This document shows, in pieces, positions 18,101 through 26,068 of a DNA stretch of 35,784 nt. The stretch is from an uncultured Prevotellaceae bacterium (GTDB lineage: Bacteria > Bacteroidota > Bacteroidia > Bacteroidales > Bacteroidaceae), in the NCBI GenBank assembly GCA_900320565.1, contig ONSR01000016.1, forward strand, positions 1 through 35,784. The letters are read 5' to 3'. How positions within the stretch are numbered: the stretch's first letter is position 1; every line of letters begins with the position of its first letter. The translations under genes and the position numbers were made by a program. The notes under the pieces are model-generated. The model was not told the origin of the DNA, made no database searches, and saw only the letters and a program-made list of their open reading frames with translations.

Positions 18101-20455
18101 GGTAAGGATCGTCTGCATCCCGTTGATGCTGAACCTTCTTACTTTGGCTTCAGCACCGAGACTACCGAAGAGTACATATATTATAAGGTAGTCGTAACGA
18201 AGGCATACAGCGGCGATGCAATCCAGATGAACGAACTTCACTTCGGTACTCCCGAAGAGTTCGAGGAAATCAAGGATGAGTATCAGATAGCTGCTAGCGA
18301 ATTCCAATATGATGTCATTGCAGAGCAGGCTCTCATCGATGAATATGAAGCATCTATTAACGCAATCGACAATTGCACGAATATGGAGGCTCTCTTCCGT
18401 GCCAACTACGACCTTGAGGTTCTCCGCGATAAAATTACTACAAGTGCAGAGGCTTACGAGAAGTATATGAATGCCGTATCCGCTGCCAACGATTATCTCG
18501 ACGCCAATCAGTTGGGCGAAAGCGAGGCTTTGACTAATTTCAAGGATTACCTGAATGAAGTTGTTGAGCCTAACGAAGTCTTCCCCTGTGGTTCTTCTCA
18601 GTGGATTATCGAAGAACACCTACTGGCTGACAGCGTTGTCATCGACGAGATCGAGTTCCTCGAAACTCTGAAGGCTGCTGCCGTTGCTGCCGGCTATGGC
18701 CCAGGCATGGATGTAAGCTCTCTCATCGTGAACCGCACCTTCAAGAAGGCAGGCGAGATGCTGAAGGACGAGGCAGGCGCTGAAATCGGTCGTGAGGCTG
18801 AAGGCTGGAATGGTAACATCTACCGTACTGCTACCGACGCTGACGACAACAATATCTTCGCCGCAGAACTCTGTGTAGGCAACGCTAAGTTCGACGTCAA
18901 CCAGACACTCACAGGCCTGAAGAATGGCTTCTACAAGGTTACCCTCAATGCAGGCTATCGTGCAAATGGCGACGTACGCAGTTATAACCACGCTGCTATG
19001 GCTTACGCTAACGACGTGATGACCTACGTTCCTGTTGTCCGTGAAGACATGGCAAAGGATAAGGAGACCTCTTGGCAGGGCGCCCACTACGACAGAGCAA
19101 TCTATGCACGTGATGAAGTGGGATATGAACCCACTGGAGATGCTGCAGTTGACTCTGCTGAAATAGGTTATGTAATCTGGGGTTGCGAAGGTGCTGCTCA
19201 TGCATTTGCTCAGGGCCGCTACGCAATCACGATGGTTGCTAAGGTAACTGACGGCACTCTGACCATTGGTGTGAAGAACGAAGGCACTAAGGGCAGCGAA
19301 TGGACTGGCGTTGGTAACTTCGGTCTTGTATATCTTGGTGAGGAAGATGGAGTAGATGGTGCTATTACCAATGCTCTTCAGGATGCTGCCAACTACAATG
19401 CTGCACGCATCAACACTCTGACCGCTTACAATCCTGACGAAGAACTGTTCGGTCAAGGTGATGTTTATGTGCCCATCAATATTTATGAAGAGACTGAGTT
19501 TACTTACAGTGATCGTCCCAACTTCCCTGCTGCTATGAAGGAAGCCCTCAAAGAAAACAGCGATGTGCCAACGTACGAAGCAGAGGTTGCCATTGGCGAA
19601 ACAATGAAGGCTATCTATGATGCGAAGAAGGCATATGCTGCTCTCTATGAGGCACAGCAAAAGGTTGGAGAACATTGGAGCGACTATTATTTGCAAGACG
19701 AAGCTCTGAATGATGATATCTATGGAACAGGTGATGCATTGAATGCTGGTACATATGCCGACGCAGACGCTGCTCTGGAAGCTAAGGCTGCACTCTATGA
19801 AAAGTGGCCAGACTACCTGCGTATCAAGGATACATATAAGGTGGATGTCCTTTCAGATGAGAATCTCTCCTTTGATCTGTTAGCAACAGACCCGAGCGGA
19901 AGAAAATACGATCCTTACATTGCACTGTTTGACATGTATGAACCTCTGGAAAAGGACGAAATCATTCTTGCCTTCGAATATACAGCAGAACAAGATCTTG
20001 AGAATGGTGTCTTCTATTATGCAGCTCCTGGCTTGCAGACCGGTGTTGAGGACTCAATTCCTACTCTGGCTGCAGCAGTTGATTGGACTCCTGTTTACTA
20101 CAACATCTCCAATGGTATTAAGGAATACAACTTCGGCTCTGCTACTGACCATTCTATTCACTGGCACTTCAACAATAAACAGGTACCAGCAGGCGAAGAG
20201 CTCTCTCTGCAGGCTCGCAACTTCCGCTTCATCACAATGGCTCAGATGAAGGCTGAAGGCGGTACGCTTCTGAATGGAGTAAAGGGTGATAACAATGAAG
20301 ACGGAGAAGTCAACCTTGCTGATGCACAGACCATCCTGGGTCTCATGGCAAGAGATGCCGACGTCTCTGAGAATCCTGCAGCTGATGTCAATGGTGATAA
20401 TGAAATCAACCTTGCCGACTATCAAACTGTTTTGGGTCTCATGGCTCAGCAATAA
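15167..20455 (+). CDS. Very large secreted multi-module protein with four discoidin-like repeats and a C-terminal dockerin
   Basis: 1762 residues with a clear signal peptide (CLIALVMMMASQSAWA). Four copies of one module occur at about 29-200, 218-383, 536-692 and 857-1032. Each has a Y..LVTGNDTG..RNW..W.IYG.NF core, then WVLID.K.NIG and a closing EEYQYFK...QM.EF; they resemble galactose-binding (F5/8C-like) folds. Helical stretches of FIVAR-like character separate them (ALIDQLGQTIEDTRNC; ALIDEYEASINAIDNC). A different beta domain lies at about 1238-1392 (LTGLKNGFYKVTLNAGYRANGDVRS). The C-terminus is a dockerin-like pair (GDNNEDGEVNLADAQTILGLM ... ADVNGDNEINLADYQTVLGLM). No catalytic domain is recognised, so an adhesive or scaffolding role is inferred only. 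It shares the module with the adjacent CotH protein. Long minus-strand open frames opposite it are treated as shadows. Confidence 0.85.
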   Translation: MKKVFTSSSLWSCLIALVMMMASQSAWAEYVKLTALSGSKNLSDAEGCAKLVDASTPTKWGQSFDPNSEDAGRKYAWVVVKAEKAVIPQWYFLVTGNDTGNENNHGRNWKEWNIYGGNFESDAQAVRGDIDNPEDGGWTLIEEHTGGGLPAESFASLNFRFNASDGTTAYQYFWIEVLESVQGTDTYLQMSEWGLGTYAEYEKYLEDLANQGTSTDEPVQYTIISGDRNDGSGEGLAKLFDGDISTKWGNGLTAKNYGETTNGAHFIIKTSRAIAPTYYKLVTGNDNATWRHRNWNTWQIYGIANADVPSNGKPTRDSDKWVLLDRKDNISEEVLPDKNMFTVIFDLSEDVAEEYQYFKVEIDRTMAGSGYMQMGEFSLGDEYTLAIDRKAIVEAAEATYDPDLFAEKALIDQLGQTIEDTRNCNDPFALGDLNVTIDDLTSQITTSASQYAELITARNLATNLINEDNLKDAAMAYAQAWISETDVIAPNDNDYPVGNFGYIKANRQLTGQEAKAEASRFNDYLLANVKTVDDPIYATYTTIVDANGFNDGEKGHSLVDGNKEDTKWCASTDHKPWRLIFKSDEPIKPTYYGLVTGGDTAGNPDRNWKTWKIWAANFDSDEEAKDEESEKWVLIDEKTNIGTDVLKTANKFESYLNLSIGCSEPYQYFKLVIEASGGSLQQMNELTFYNQGNMEECREDFVAEFADYDPLESPAYKGYTDEFAAKYTELQTTVSAPDLMRLKNELVDLQEVIATSVAKYEEYVDWCTQLSNEGPASEELQAWFEGYTTENVAPNDLFANGTQAYIMENLQLDNEAIGAAAGWDIRYDDNGKETGRKEILPSGEIGYIQSMVKAVTDGTYILLGGHTEGQWGDGFYGHLIDGIALNTTEVDPETGKETKVNATKWGGQADANGNTYIIFRTAGKTNPFFYTLTTGNDTGTYQGRNWGTWYIYGANFDYDTQATKDAEGWVLIDTKENIGKDRLHPVDAEPSYFGFSTETTEEYIYYKVVVTKAYSGDAIQMNELHFGTPEEFEEIKDEYQIAASEFQYDVIAEQALIDEYEASINAIDNCTNMEALFRANYDLEVLRDKITTSAEAYEKYMNAVSAANDYLDANQLGESEALTNFKDYLNEVVEPNEVFPCGSSQWIIEEHLLADSVVIDEIEFLETLKAAAVAAGYGPGMDVSSLIVNRTFKKAGEMLKDEAGAEIGREAEGWNGNIYRTATDADDNNIFAAELCVGNAKFDVNQTLTGLKNGFYKVTLNAGYRANGDVRSYNHAAMAYANDVMTYVPVVREDMAKDKETSWQGAHYDRAIYARDEVGYEPTGDAAVDSAEIGYVIWGCEGAAHAFAQGRYAITMVAKVTDGTLTIGVKNEGTKGSEWTGVGNFGLVYLGEEDGVDGAITNALQDAANYNAARINTLTAYNPDEELFGQGDVYVPINIYEETEFTYSDRPNFPAAMKEALKENSDVPTYEAEVAIGETMKAIYDAKKAYAALYEAQQKVGEHWSDYYLQDEALNDDIYGTGDALNAGTYADADAALEAKAALYEKWPDYLRIKDTYKVDVLSDENLSFDLLATDPSGRKYDPYIALFDMYEPLEKDEIILAFEYTAEQDLENGVFYYAAPGLQTGVEDSIPTLAAAVDWTPVYYNISNGIKEYNFGSATDHSIHWHFNNKQVPAGEELSLQARNFRFITMAQMKAEGGTLLNGVKGDNNEDGEVNLADAQTILGLMARDADVSENPAADVNGDNEINLADYQTVLGLMAQQ

Positions 20456-20472
20456 TCACAACTAATACTTTA

Positions 20473-20513
20473 ATTCTCTTGGTCAGGCCTCGTGCCTGAC
20501 CAAGAGAATATTT
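20473..20513 (+). terminator. Rho-independent terminator after the 1762-residue protein gene
   Basis: Perfect 16-bp stem (ATTCTCTTGGTCAGGC / GCCTGACCAAGAGAAT) with a 5-base loop, followed by ATTTTAAATTT. It begins 17 bases after the stop codon. The stem contains an 11-mer inverted pair (CTTGGTCAGGC / GCCTGACCAAG). Confidence 0.85.
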
Positions 20514-20547
20514 TAAATTTAGGGAAATAACAATTCATAATACAACG

Positions 20548-22701
20548 ATGAGGAAGCTCATTCTTACACTTACGACTATATCTCTCATTTTGTGTTCCTG
20601 TACGGAAGATGTTGACACTTCTGCACGTTACGTCTTCTCGGAATACACTATAGCCAGTTATCTTGAGAAACATGAAGTCTATTCACAGTACTTGGAACTG
20701 ACGAAGCTTGTGCCTGTGAGTGGAAGAAGCAGGTCTTCCGTCTACCAGCTCCTTACGGCGCGTGGTAATTATACATGTTTTGCTCTCACTAACGAGGCAA
20801 TCGATGAATACTTGCAAGACCTGGTTGACCAGGGCTTGATCAGCGAACCTTCGTGGGACGCTTTTACAGATGAACATAAGCTTGACTCCATTCGCAAAGT
20901 CGTCGTGCTCAATACGGTCATTGACGGCGGTGACATGGAGTCACAACGATATAGTATCAACGATATCACTGATATCGCAAGCGGGAAGAGCGGTGCAGAA
21001 TTACCCCTTCCAAACATTTACGACCATAAGTTGACGACTAACGATCCGCTGAAAAACAACGGTATTGTTCTCCTTGACAAGGAATGTCCTATTGATGCCA
21101 GAAACTGTGACATTCGTGTCATCAATGGCATCTTGCACCAGTTGCATAAGGTCATTGCTCCTAAAGACGAGTCTTGTGCCCGCTACATACAGAACATCCT
21201 CGATGAGAAGCGCGAAGGCTATCTGATGTTTGCCAAAGCGCTGCAGGCATGCGGGCTGCTTGACACACTGAGCTGCATTCGCGATGAAGTCTATGAGTCG
21301 ATGTATCAGGCTGGAGAAATTGAAGACATGGACAACTACATGGACAAGGGTGGTTACGACATGACTAATATAGCTGGCGACCCTAATGCATATGCTCCTG
21401 AACATCGCAAGTATGGCTTCACCTTCTTCTGCGAAACAGACGACTTCTGGCGTAGTCAAGGCATTGATCCTACAGCTTCCGATGCCATAGAGAAGTTGCA
21501 GAATTGGATTGTAACGAACGAGATGTTCCTCAGTGATGGCGGCTATGTGGCCGACGCCAATTATAAGTCGCCGAAGAACATGGTGCATCAGTGGCTGGTT
21601 TATCACATCCTGCCCATGAAGATTCCTGCCAACAAACTTGTTCACCATTGCAATGAGTTGGGATATAGCTATGGTGCTCCATCCAAGTACACTATACCTG
21701 TTATGGAATGGTATCCTGTCTATGGCGGAGGTCGCCTGATTAAGATATACGAGAGTCCCGAAAGTAACGGCATCTATCTTAATACTTTCCCTGAAAGGAA
21801 CAATGGCATTACCGAGGATGGACACGAGAGTTATTGCGCTCCTGATAAGCGTGGTATTCATGTCTTGACAAATAGTGAAATGGCAGAGGTTACTGACATT
21901 GCCAATGCTTGTATTTATCCTATTGACAAACCTCTGGCCTATAACGATGTTACGCGTGATGACTTGGGCAAGGAGCGCATCCGTTTCGACTTGTTCTCTC
22001 TCTTCCCTGAGGCTATTACCAATGGCATCCGTCGTGCCGACAGCCCGCTGGGCAGGTGGCAACATGTCTATATTCCGAAGAACTATCCTTACTTCGATAA
22101 CATGACATTCATGAACAACCAGACGGAGTTCATCCATTATAATGGCTATAAGGCTGCTTGGGCAAACTATAGTGGTGACGAGGACAAGGCATTTGGCAAG
22201 TTCGATATCCGCTTCAAACTGCCTCCTGTTCCTAAACGCAACACGTATGAGTTCCGCTACAAGCTTCTTGCCACAGCAGCTCGTGGTGTTGTGCAGGTCT
22301 ATTTCGGTACAGATCCGGACAGGCTGCCTGTCGCAGGTATTCCCATTGACATGACGAAGAACGTCGAAGCCTTTTTCGGTGAGGGTGCATCGTGGAGTGA
22401 TTTGTCGGACGTTGGCAAAGATGATGACCAAATCATCGACATCGAACATAAGCTCCGCAATCATGGCCTGATGAAGGCAACGAAGCATGAGACCGAGATG
22501 AATACCAATACGGCGCGTTCCAAGAACAATTGTAGCCGCCACATCATTGTGCGCCAGACGCTTGATCCAGGCGAGACATACTATGTTCGCTTCAAGTCAG
22601 TGTTGCCAGACATGACGAGGCCTGAGCTCTATCTCGACTACTTCGAGTACTGTCCGAAGGAAATCTTCGACAGCCCTGAGAAGCCTGAGGACATCTGGTA
22701 G
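20548..22701 (+). CDS. Fasciclin (FAS1) domain lipoprotein
   Basis: 717 residues with a lipoprotein signal (LTTISLILCSCTED). Residues about 30-225 fit a FAS1 domain: TIASYLEKHEVYSQYLELTKLV, NYTCFALTNEAIDEYL, the segment DSIRKVVVLNTVIDGG, and IRVINGILHQLHKVIAP as the conserved closing strand. A second, more diverged FAS1-like domain probably follows from about 225 (GYLMFAKALQACGLLDTLS) to about 480 (GIHVLTNSEMAEVTDIANACIYPIDKPLAY). The C-terminal ~230 residues form a beta-rich domain of unknown type (GKFDIRFKLPPVPKRNTYEFRYKLLATAARGVVQVYFG). FAS1 lipoproteins in Bacteroidetes are surface adhesion-like proteins, often near glycan-use genes; the ligand here is unknown. It has its own terminators before and after it. 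Confidence 0.82.
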   Translation: MRKLILTLTTISLILCSCTEDVDTSARYVFSEYTIASYLEKHEVYSQYLELTKLVPVSGRSRSSVYQLLTARGNYTCFALTNEAIDEYLQDLVDQGLISEPSWDAFTDEHKLDSIRKVVVLNTVIDGGDMESQRYSINDITDIASGKSGAELPLPNIYDHKLTTNDPLKNNGIVLLDKECPIDARNCDIRVINGILHQLHKVIAPKDESCARYIQNILDEKREGYLMFAKALQACGLLDTLSCIRDEVYESMYQAGEIEDMDNYMDKGGYDMTNIAGDPNAYAPEHRKYGFTFFCETDDFWRSQGIDPTASDAIEKLQNWIVTNEMFLSDGGYVADANYKSPKNMVHQWLVYHILPMKIPANKLVHHCNELGYSYGAPSKYTIPVMEWYPVYGGGRLIKIYESPESNGIYLNTFPERNNGITEDGHESYCAPDKRGIHVLTNSEMAEVTDIANACIYPIDKPLAYNDVTRDDLGKERIRFDLFSLFPEAITNGIRRADSPLGRWQHVYIPKNYPYFDNMTFMNNQTEFIHYNGYKAAWANYSGDEDKAFGKFDIRFKLPPVPKRNTYEFRYKLLATAARGVVQVYFGTDPDRLPVAGIPIDMTKNVEAFFGEGASWSDLSDVGKDDDQIIDIEHKLRNHGLMKATKHETEMNTNTARSKNNCSRHIIVRQTLDPGETYYVRFKSVLPDMTRPELYLDYFEYCPKEIFDSPEKPEDIW

Positions 22702-22720
22702 GACGGAGTCAAGAACACAG

Positions 22721-22751
22721 GGCGTGGTCTATAAAGAGCACGCCTTTTTTT
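22721..22751 (+). terminator. Rho-independent terminator after the FAS1 gene
   Basis: GGCGTGGTCT pairs with AGAGCACGCC (one mismatch) over a 4-base loop and is followed by seven Ts. It lies 19 bases after the stop codon. Confidence 0.88.
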
Positions 22752-22770
22752 AGCATACTGCGATGTCCCC

Positions 22771-22858
22771 CAACGCCCTATAGGGGAATTGCCAACGCCC
22801 TATAGGGGAATCGCCAACGCCCTATAGGGGAATAAGCAACGCCCTATAGGGGATTAGA
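22771..22858. repeat. 22-nt tandem array with CCCTATAGGG palindrome, inverted orientation (array 3)
   Basis: Four exact 22-base units start at 22771, 22793, 22815 and 22837: an 11-mer CAACGCCCTAT followed by an 11-mer of type AGGGGAATnGC. Read on the other strand this is the array 1 unit. It lies between the FAS1 terminator and the GH29 gene. Confidence 0.95.
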
Positions 22859-22913
22859 TGTGGTCCTGCTTAGCCTGTGAATTTTCATAATACCAGTTTC
22901 ATTACTAATTCCT

Positions 22914-24287
22914 ATGAGATACAAACTTCTTCTTTCCCTTTTCCTGCTGGCGAGTCTTTGCGGCGCAACTCGCCAAAAGCCTTTGCGCGAACTGCAGCAA
23001 GCCTTCGTCGATTTACGCTTCGGCATGTTCATCCACTACAACATGCCCACTTATTCCACCGAGGACTGGCCTGATCCCGATATGCCAGTGTCGGCTTTTG
23101 CTCCGACGCAGCTCGACTGCCATCAGTGGGCCAAGGCTGCCAAGTCGGCTGGCATGACCTATGGATGCCTCACGACTAAGCACCATAGCGGTTTCTGCAT
23201 TTGGGACACCAAAACGACTGACTACAACTCCATGCAGTCGCCAGCCCGTGTCGATGTCGTTCGCCAGTATGTCGATGCTTTCCGTCAGGAAGGACTTGCT
23301 GTGATGCTTTATTTCAGCATCCTTGACACCCACCATCGCATTCGTCCGGGTCATATCAAACCGGATCATACGAAGTTCATCAAGGCACAGTTGAAGGAGC
23401 TTCTCACCAACTATGGCGACATCACGGCGCTCATCATCGATGGCTGGGACGCTCCCTGGTCGCGCATTTCCTACGACGAAATACCTTTCGAGGAAATCTA
23501 TAACTACATCAAAAGCCTACAACCCAACTGCCTTGTCATGGACCTCAATGCCGCCAAGTATCCCCGCGAGGCACTCTTCTACACCGACATCAAGTCGTAT
23601 GAGCAGGGCGCAGGGCAGAAGATAAGCACCAGCGAGAACCGCTTGCCAGCTCTGGCCTGCCTGAGTATTCAGCGCACATGGTTCTGGAAGAAATCCATGC
23701 CGACAGACCAACTCAAGGATGTGCGCTGGCTCGTCGAGGAAAACATCCGTCCCTACAACGACGCCTATTGCAACTTCATCCTCAATGTCGCCCCGAACCG
23801 TGAAGGCCTGATGGACGACAATGCCGTCGAAGCACTGCGACAGATAGGCCAGCTCTGGAAACATGAAGGCCCCACAAAGCCTATTCCCGAATGCGAGGCA
23901 CCCATCATTCAGCACAACATCGCCAAGGTCTGTCCCACGGAATACAGTTGGAGCTACGACTACGGACTTGGCGACTTTGCCAACGACGATGACTTCAGTA
24001 CGAGCTGGACCTCGCATCCAACCGTCAAGGAGCCTTGGTGGGAAGTGGATTTGAAGGGCGAAAAGAAAATCTCGCTCGTCACCATCGTAGAGGAACAGCA
24101 AGGCAGCATGCAGGCTTATAAGCTTATGTACATGCACGGCAAACGCTGGCATCCTCTCTTCGACGGGACAGCTCCCGAGTGTCGCGTCAAGCAACATCGC
24201 TTCTCGCCCGTCAAGGCCGAGAAAGTTCGCATCATCGTCACCCGACATCACGGCAAGTTGGCTCTATCTGAGGTGGGTGTGTACTAA
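22914..24287 (+). CDS. GH29 alpha-L-fucosidase-like enzyme with C-terminal F5/8C-like domain
   Basis: 457 residues with a signal peptide (YKLLLSLFLLASLCGA). The GH29 barrel is recognised from RFGMFIHYNMPTYS, FAPTQLDCHQWAKAAKSAGMTYGCLTTKHH, GFCIWDTKTTDYNS, DVVRQYVDAFRQEGLAVMLYFS, and ALIIDGWDAPW, whose first Asp (near residue 176) corresponds to the family nucleophile. FILNVAPNREGLMDD is the usual GH29 end-of-barrel motif. The last ~100 residues (DFSTSWTSHPTVKEPWWEVDLKG) form a discoidin-like carbohydrate-binding domain. Expected activity is release of L-fucose, but several GH29 subgroups have other or unknown specificities, so the substrate is uncertain. It stands alone between two terminators, downstream of the FAS1 and dockerin genes. 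Confidence 0.87.
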   Translation: MRYKLLLSLFLLASLCGATRQKPLRELQQAFVDLRFGMFIHYNMPTYSTEDWPDPDMPVSAFAPTQLDCHQWAKAAKSAGMTYGCLTTKHHSGFCIWDTKTTDYNSMQSPARVDVVRQYVDAFRQEGLAVMLYFSILDTHHRIRPGHIKPDHTKFIKAQLKELLTNYGDITALIIDGWDAPWSRISYDEIPFEEIYNYIKSLQPNCLVMDLNAAKYPREALFYTDIKSYEQGAGQKISTSENRLPALACLSIQRTWFWKKSMPTDQLKDVRWLVEENIRPYNDAYCNFILNVAPNREGLMDDNAVEALRQIGQLWKHEGPTKPIPECEAPIIQHNIAKVCPTEYSWSYDYGLGDFANDDDFSTSWTSHPTVKEPWWEVDLKGEKKISLVTIVEEQQGSMQAYKLMYMHGKRWHPLFDGTAPECRVKQHRFSPVKAEKVRIIVTRHHGKLALSEVGVY

Positions 24288-24301
24288 ATAACATTTCCCA
24301 G

Positions 24302-24344
24302 ATGCCCTTTCTGTACAGATAATGACAGATAGGGCATTTTTTTT
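24302..24344 (+). terminator. Rho-independent terminator after the GH29 gene
   Basis: ATGCCCTTTCTGT pairs with ACAGATAGGGCAT (12 of 13 positions) over a 10-base loop, followed by eight Ts. It separates the GH29 gene from the ATPase operon. Confidence 0.92.
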
Positions 24345-24355
24345 AGGCTTCTGCA

Positions 24356-24385
24356 TTGGTATTCCAAAGGTTTTTTGTACCTTCG
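24356..24385 (+). promoter_or_regulatory. Promoter of the V-type ATPase operon
   Basis: A TTG at 24356 and TACCTTCG at 24378 (one mismatch to TAnnTTTG) are separated by 19 bases, the usual -33/-7 spacing in Bacteroidetes. It lies right after the GH29 terminator and 35 bases before the ATG of the E subunit gene. Confidence 0.6.
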
Positions 24386-24419
24386 TGCCGTTAATTGCAC
24401 AAACACACATAATATTATA

Positions 24420-25007
24420 ATGGAAAAGATACAAGAACTCACTGAGAAAATCCTGCGCGAAGGCGTGGAAAAAGGACAAGCTGAAGCCGACCGCATCATT
24501 CAGGAGGCAAAGCAACAGGCAGAGAAGATTCTGCAGGAAGCTCGTCAGCAAGCTCAGGACATCGTAGAGCAAGCACAGAAGAAGGCTGCCGAGACCGATG
24601 CCAACACGCGCAACGAACTCAAGATGTACACAGGTCAGGCACTCAGTGCCCTCAAGAGCGAAGTGACTAACGTGTTGACCGACGGCGTAGTTAAAGAAGC
24701 TGTCGAAGGCTTGAAGGCAAGCCCCGACTTCCTCGGAAAGTTTGCCGTTGCTCTGGCAGAGAAGTGGAGTGCTAACGAACCCATCGTCATCTCCAGCAGC
24801 GAGGCTGAGAGCCTGAAGGCATACTTCGCAGCTAAGGCAAAGGCTCTCCTCGACAAAGGTGTAACCATCAACAAGGTTAACGGTAAGGACACCCTGCTCA
24901 CGATAGCTCCTGCCGATGGCAGCTACAAGGTGAACTTCGGCCAGGAAGAGTTCGAAACCTACTTCAAGAATTTCCTGCGTCCACAGCTCGTGGAGATGCT
25001 CTTCTAA
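24420..25007 (+). CDS. atpE: V/A-type ATPase subunit E
   Basis: 195 residues from the ATG at 24420 (MEKIQELTEKILREGVEKGQ). The N-terminal ~75 residues form a long charged, Ala/Gln-rich coiled coil (AEADRIIQEAKQQAEKILQEARQQAQDIVEQAQKKAAET) typical of the peripheral-stalk E subunit; the C-terminal globular part closes with VNFGQEEFETYFKNFLRPQLVEMLF. It forms part of the stator linking the A3B3 head to the membrane sector. It is the first gene of the operon, as usual in Bacteroidetes. An upstream in-frame ATG at 24375 overlaps the promoter and is rejected. Confidence 0.9.
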   Translation: MEKIQELTEKILREGVEKGQAEADRIIQEAKQQAEKILQEARQQAQDIVEQAQKKAAETDANTRNELKMYTGQALSALKSEVTNVLTDGVVKEAVEGLKASPDFLGKFAVALAEKWSANEPIVISSSEAESLKAYFAAKAKALLDKGVTINKVNGKDTLLTIAPADGSYKVNFGQEEFETYFKNFLRPQLVEMLF

Positions 25008-25010
25008 TGC

Positions 25011-25190
25011 ATAATTCATAATTCACAATTCATAATAAGCCTACGCTGTGATATAATTCACAATTCACAATTCATAATTCGAAATTAGGCTACGCCCTAA
25101 AGCTTGGCGAAAGAAATAATTGTGAATTGTGAATTGAGAATTAAGAATTAAAGAATGATTATGAATTATGAATTAATAATTATGAATTGA
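25011..25190. repeat. Heptamer-repeat block between the E and DUF2764 genes (probable element remnant)
   Basis: The gap is almost wholly made of 7-nt repeats: ATTCATA and ATTCACA in the first half, and the inverse TTATGAA, TTGTGAA and TTAAGAA in the second half. The middle holds GCCTACGC and GGCTACGCCC, the complement of the GGGCGTAGC seen at the right ends of the two four-helix-bundle insertions. No coding sequence remains. It looks like an element that has lost its gene, or two fused left ends plus a right end. Confidence 0.85.
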
Positions 25191-25195
25191 ACGAA

Positions 25196-26038
25196 ATGGC
25201 AAATTACTATTGCATGATAGCCGGCTTGCCGGACATTGACCTGAAGGACACGAAGCCGGGTTTGAGCATTGAGCAGATGCGGGAACAGTGCGAAGAGGTG
25301 CTGACACCACAGGACAAGAAGCTACTCTTCTATTTCTTCCTGCGCTTCGATTGCGTCAACTTGGTCAAGCTCCTGAAGAATCCCGAGGCAGAGATTGACC
25401 AGTGGGGCAACTTCTCGCTCGAACAGTTTCGCGACCTCATCACCAGTGCCACCGAACTCAACTTCAACGTGCATCGCTACCCGGCCTTCATGAGTATCTT
25501 CGCTCGTGAATACGCTTTCAACAAGGACAAGGCAGGCTACTTTCCCGAGGATGAGATGGCTTATCAGTTCCTCGACTACGCCATCAAGACCTGTCCCAAC
25601 CGTATGATGCGCCGTTGGTACAAGCTCAACCTCGACATCACCAACATCCTCACAGCCATGTTGGCACGCAGTCAGGGCTGGAGCGTCGGCGACTTCATAA
25701 AGGGAGAGGGCGAAGTGCAGGAGATGATACGCGAGAACAAGACCAAGGACTTCAACCTCGGACTGGAGTTCGACTACATCCCGCAGCTCATGAAGATTGT
25801 GGACGAGAAGGATCCCGTCCGCAAGGAGAAGATGATAGACGCCTTCAAGTGGATATGGCTTGACGAGCGTACCTTCTTCGAACCCTTCGACATGGCAGCC
25901 GTCTTTGCCTACCTCTGCAAACTTGAAATGCAGGAACGCTGGGCAAAACTCGACGTCGAGCAAGGCAAGGAAACCTTCCAGAAGATAATCGACGACCTGC
26001 GTAGCGAGGCGCAAGTGCCGGAAGAATTCTCAATATAA
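25196..26038 (+). CDS. DUF2764 family protein of the V-type ATPase operon
   Basis: 280 residues from the ATG at 25196 (MANYYCMIAGLPDIDL); the upstream frame extension would need a TTG start inside the repeat and is rejected. The opening YYCMIAGLPDI and the segments LLFYFFLRFDCVNLVKLL and RRWYKLNLDITNILTAMLARSQGW match the DUF2764 family, found between the E and A genes of bacteroidete V-type ATPases. It is soluble and mostly helical, without a signal peptide. Its role is unproven; its place in the operon and all-helical character suggest it could replace the C/d subunit that couples the rotor to the membrane ring. The stop codon lies at the edge of the next repeat block. Confidence 0.85.
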   Translation: MANYYCMIAGLPDIDLKDTKPGLSIEQMREQCEEVLTPQDKKLLFYFFLRFDCVNLVKLLKNPEAEIDQWGNFSLEQFRDLITSATELNFNVHRYPAFMSIFAREYAFNKDKAGYFPEDEMAYQFLDYAIKTCPNRMMRRWYKLNLDITNILTAMLARSQGWSVGDFIKGEGEVQEMIRENKTKDFNLGLEFDYIPQLMKIVDEKDPVRKEKMIDAFKWIWLDERTFFEPFDMAAVFAYLCKLEMQERWAKLDVEQGKETFQKIIDDLRSEAQVPEEFSI

Positions 26039-26068
26039 TTCACAATTCATAATTCACAATTCAAAATT
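26037..26068. repeat. Left heptamer repeat of the first four-helix-bundle insertion
   Basis: Alternating ATTCACA and ATTCATA heptamers run from the TAA stop of the DUF2764 gene directly to the ATG at 26069. It is the inverse of the block at 26443-26488. Confidence 0.9.

Noticed and set aside
17369..19696. Two long minus-strand open frames (416 and 358 codons) opposite the 1762-residue protein gene
   Set aside because: They lie wholly inside a gene with clear domains and signal peptide, have no promoter or recognisable motif, and read as the Leu/Ile/Val/Ser/Cys-rich products expected from the complement of its codons.
21001..22542. 513-codon minus-strand open frame opposite the FAS1 lipoprotein gene
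   Set aside because: A shadow of the plus-strand gene, with no family motif, start signal or terminator.
24998..25190. Riboswitch or structured leader in the E-DUF2764 gap
   Set aside because: The inverted character is fully explained by heptamer repeats in both orientations; no known motif is seen.
25187..25195. TTG start for the DUF2764 protein
   Set aside because: It lies within the heptamer repeat; the ATG at 25196 gives the family's usual MANYYCMIAGLP-type opening.
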